Made by a program: the position numbers and the translations under genes
The notes under the pieces: model-generated
What the model was told of the DNA's origin: nothing
Databases searched by the model: none
Seen by the model: only the letters and a program-made list of their open reading frames with translations
Shown here: in pieces, positions 6,139 through 7,123 of the stretch
How the letters are laid out: every line of letters begins with the position of its first letter
Position numbering within the stretch: position 1 is the first letter of the stretch
Assembly: GCA_030634615.1 (NCBI GenBank)
Contig: DAOWAL010000062.1
Coordinates: 1 to 7,123 of the forward strand
Reading direction: 5' to 3'
From: Candidatus Aenigmatarchaeota archaeon
GTDB lineage: Archaea; Aenigmatarchaeota; Aenigmatarchaeia; QMZP01; QMZT01
Length of the DNA stretch: 7,123 bases

Positions 6139-6148
6139 AATTATAAGG
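6139..6148 (-). promoter_or_regulatory. TATA box of nre
   Basis: On the minus strand this reads CCTTATAATT, centred about 25 nt upstream of the nre ATG at 6118, again consistent with a leaderless transcript. It shares the 93-bp divergent gap with the promoter of the CxxC protein gene. Confidence 0.5.
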
Positions 6149-6160
6149 TTAAAGTGAAGG

Positions 6161-6168
6161 TTTTATAT
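6161..6168 (+). promoter_or_regulatory. Probable TATA box of the CxxC membrane protein gene
   Basis: TTTTATAT preceded by purine-rich AAGTGAAGG is a good TATA/BRE pair and would start transcription near 6190, leaving a leader of about 20 nt. The only Shine-Dalgarno-like bases, AAGGT at 6192-6196, lie 15 nt from the ATG, which is too far. A weaker alternative, TATTTTAG at 6181-6188, would give a leaderless start. I cannot choose firmly between them. Confidence 0.45.
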
Positions 6169-6211
6169 CTTGGCGTAAAATATTTTAGAATAAGGTACAT
6201 GTGTTGATAAT

Positions 6212-6679
6212 ATGGATCAAGTAACAGGTCAAAGATTTATGGCAATATTCATCGGTTTCATAATGTTGGCCAGTATCATGGGTTTCGCCATGATGCAGAC
6301 CACTCCAGAAACTCCAGCACCAGTTGAAATAGCAAGTATTTATGAAAGAGCACTTGAACCGGATGAAATGATCAACATTCTAAGAAACAACAAAGCAGTA
6401 ATAGAATATTTTCACAACGAAGTTTGTATAGAATGCCTTGAAAAGGAAACACTTTACCTGAATTTTGTAAATTCAGAGGAATTTAATGGTATGGTAGTCG
6501 TAGCATACGGCGTTTACGGCAATGAAACAAACGAGACAATTGACTGGATGATAGATTTAGCCGGAAATCAGATCGATTTGACAGAAATAACAACAGATAA
6601 AGAGCTAAGAGAACTGTTCTGTAGCAACGATGTCATAACTGTAAAGCCAAACATATGTATTTTACAGGAATTAGAGTGA
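6212..6679 (+). CDS. Membrane-anchored thioredoxin-like CxxC protein, uncharacterised
   Basis: This 155-residue protein has one N-terminal membrane helix (about 9-28), a short Pro/Thr linker (30-37) and a small soluble domain. VIEYFHNEVCIECLEKE (63-79) resembles the thioredoxin pattern of a beta strand followed by a CxxC turn and helix, with C72 and C75 as the redox pair; the intervening Ile-Glu is unlike the Gly-Pro of true thioredoxins. MVVVAYGVYG (94-103) could be the next strand. C137 and C149 form a second cysteine pair near the C-terminus. The cis-Pro expected before the last thioredoxin strand may be P146 in TVKPNICIL. Tandem NET sequons at N104 and N107 suggest N-glycosylation if the domain is outside the cell. 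It could be a thiol-disulfide exchange or metal-handling protein; the fold call is tentative. It is co-oriented with rpo7, whose start is 79 bp downstream, with a separate promoter in between. Confidence 0.75.
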   Translation: MDQVTGQRFMAIFIGFIMLASIMGFAMMQTTPETPAPVEIASIYERALEPDEMINILRNNKAVIEYFHNEVCIECLEKETLYLNFVNSEEFNGMVVVAYGVYGNETNETIDWMIDLAGNQIDLTEITTDKELRELFCSNDVITVKPNICILQELE

Positions 6680-6703
6680 TGTAGAAGGCTTTTATAGCAA
6701 ATC

Positions 6704-6715
6704 TTTTAAATATAA
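6704..6715 (+). promoter_or_regulatory. TATA box of rpo7
   Basis: TTTTAAATATAA lies 24 nt after the stop of the preceding gene. The expected start site near 6734-6736 would give a leader of about 24 nt carrying the Shine-Dalgarno site. A second TATA-like stretch, CTTTTATAG at 6690-6698, is an alternative. Confidence 0.5.
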
Positions 6716-6721
6716 CCTATC

Positions 6722-6736
6722 TATACATAGTGTATA
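6722..6736. repeat. Perfect inverted repeat over the predicted rpo7 start site
   Basis: TATACA (6722-6727) and TGTATA (6731-6736) are perfect 6-nt arms around TAG. The element lies downstream of the TATA box and spans the predicted transcription start, a position where a bound repressor would block polymerase. The arms are AT-rich, so chance is a real alternative. Confidence 0.4.
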
Positions 6737-6746
6737 ATTACTATTA

Positions 6747-6751
6747 GAGGT
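6747..6751 (+). promoter_or_regulatory. Shine-Dalgarno site of rpo7
   Basis: GAGGT lies 7 nt before the ATG at 6759. It is the only clear, well-spaced ribosome binding site in the window, and it fixes the rpo7 start. Confidence 0.75.
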
Positions 6752-6758
6752 ATTGAAT

Positions 6759-7123
6759 ATGTACAGAATTTTCGAAGTTAGCGATAAAATAAGAGTATCA
6801 CCCGACAAATTTGGGTTAAGTTTAGAAGATGCTGTAAAGCTTAGTCTTGAAGAGAAGCTTGAAGGTTCAATCGAAAAGGATTTGGGAGTAATACTTTCAG
6901 TTAATTCGATTGAGAATATCGGTGAAGGAATAATACTTCCAGGAGACGGAGCACTGCATTATTCAGTTGATTTCAGCGTATTGACTTACGTTCCGGAACA
7001 ACACGAACTTGTAAAAGGAGAAGTTATCGATGTCACTGAATTCGGTGTCTTTTTAAGAGTCGGACCTGTTGACGGTATGGTACATGTTTCTCAACTTATG
7101 GATGATTTCGTATCATATGATTC
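6759..7123 (+). CDS. rpo7: DNA-directed RNA polymerase subunit Rpo7 (RpoE'), 3' end outside the window
   Basis: The frame is open for 121 full codons to the right edge; family members are about 180-190 residues, so roughly two thirds are present. The start MYRIFEVSDKIRV and the segment EDAVKLSLEEKLEGSIEKDLGVIL (23-46) match the N-terminal tip domain of Rpo7/Rpb7. From about residue 82 an S1/OB-fold begins: LVKGEVIDVTEFGVFLRVGP, then DGMVHVSQL. With Rpo4, Rpo7 forms the stalk of archaeal RNA polymerase, helping open the promoter and binding emerging RNA. The ATG is supported by GAGGT 7 nt upstream. In many archaea rpo7 is followed by a small zinc protein (Spt4/RpoE''), which would lie outside the window. 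A promoter and a palindrome sit just upstream. Confidence 0.95.
   Translation, partial: MYRIFEVSDKIRVSPDKFGLSLEDAVKLSLEEKLEGSIEKDLGVILSVNSIENIGEGIILPGDGALHYSVDFSVLTYVPEQHELVKGEVIDVTEFGVFLRVGPVDGMVHVSQLMDDFVSYD

Noticed and set aside
6201..6211. Alternative GTG or TTG starts for the CxxC protein
   Set aside because: GTG at 6201 and TTG at 6204 are not in frame with the open reading frame that starts at 6212.

Overview
This is a low-GC archaeal window. The strongest evidence is a stalk-type RNA polymerase subunit Rpo7 at the right end, an archaea-specific Nre DNA repair protein ending in a PCNA-binding box, and promoters of archaeal type. TATA-like boxes sit about 25-28 nt upstream of the start codons of most promoter-proximal genes, which suggests leaderless transcripts. 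The sequence alone does not settle the phylum. Low GC and small, tightly packed genes would fit many euryarchaeal or DPANN lineages.

Layout. (1) Positions 1-2131 are a surface-glycosylation module: the 5' end of a family 2 glycosyltransferase on the minus strand, and divergently from it a multi-spanning GT39-like glycosyltransferase followed 4 nt later by a GtrA-family membrane protein. (2) Positions 2147-3343 hold an alanine-aminotransferase-like PLP enzyme on the minus strand, convergent with the glycosylation pair. (3) The gap 3344-3515 (172 bp, the longest non-coding stretch) holds the aminotransferase promoter, an inverted-repeat operator candidate, and a stretch that folds into a long hairpin better as plus-strand than as minus-strand RNA. 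(4) Positions 3516-6118 are three co-oriented minus-strand genes: nre, nth (endonuclease III), then a rhomboid intramembrane protease 8 nt after nth. (5) Positions 6212-6679 encode a membrane-anchored, thioredoxin-like CxxC protein on the plus strand. (6) From 6759 the rpo7 gene runs off the window. No intergenic stretch exceeds 300 bp. I saw no rRNA, tRNA, CRISPR array or insertion sequence.

How the genes may work together. The GT2, GtrA and GT39 proteins fit the logic of making a lipid-phosphate-linked sugar in the cytosol, moving it across the membrane and transferring it to an acceptor outside. The CxxC protein carries two NxT sequons in its likely extracytoplasmic domain, so it could be a substrate of such glycosylation, although nothing here links it directly. 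nre and nth place two DNA repair functions side by side, each with its own probable promoter. The rhomboid probably rides on the nth transcript without an obvious functional tie.

Most of the window is ordinary archaeal core content. The least explained items are the hairpin stretch at 3439-3507, the symmetric divergent promoter at 111-165, and the uncharacterised CxxC membrane protein.
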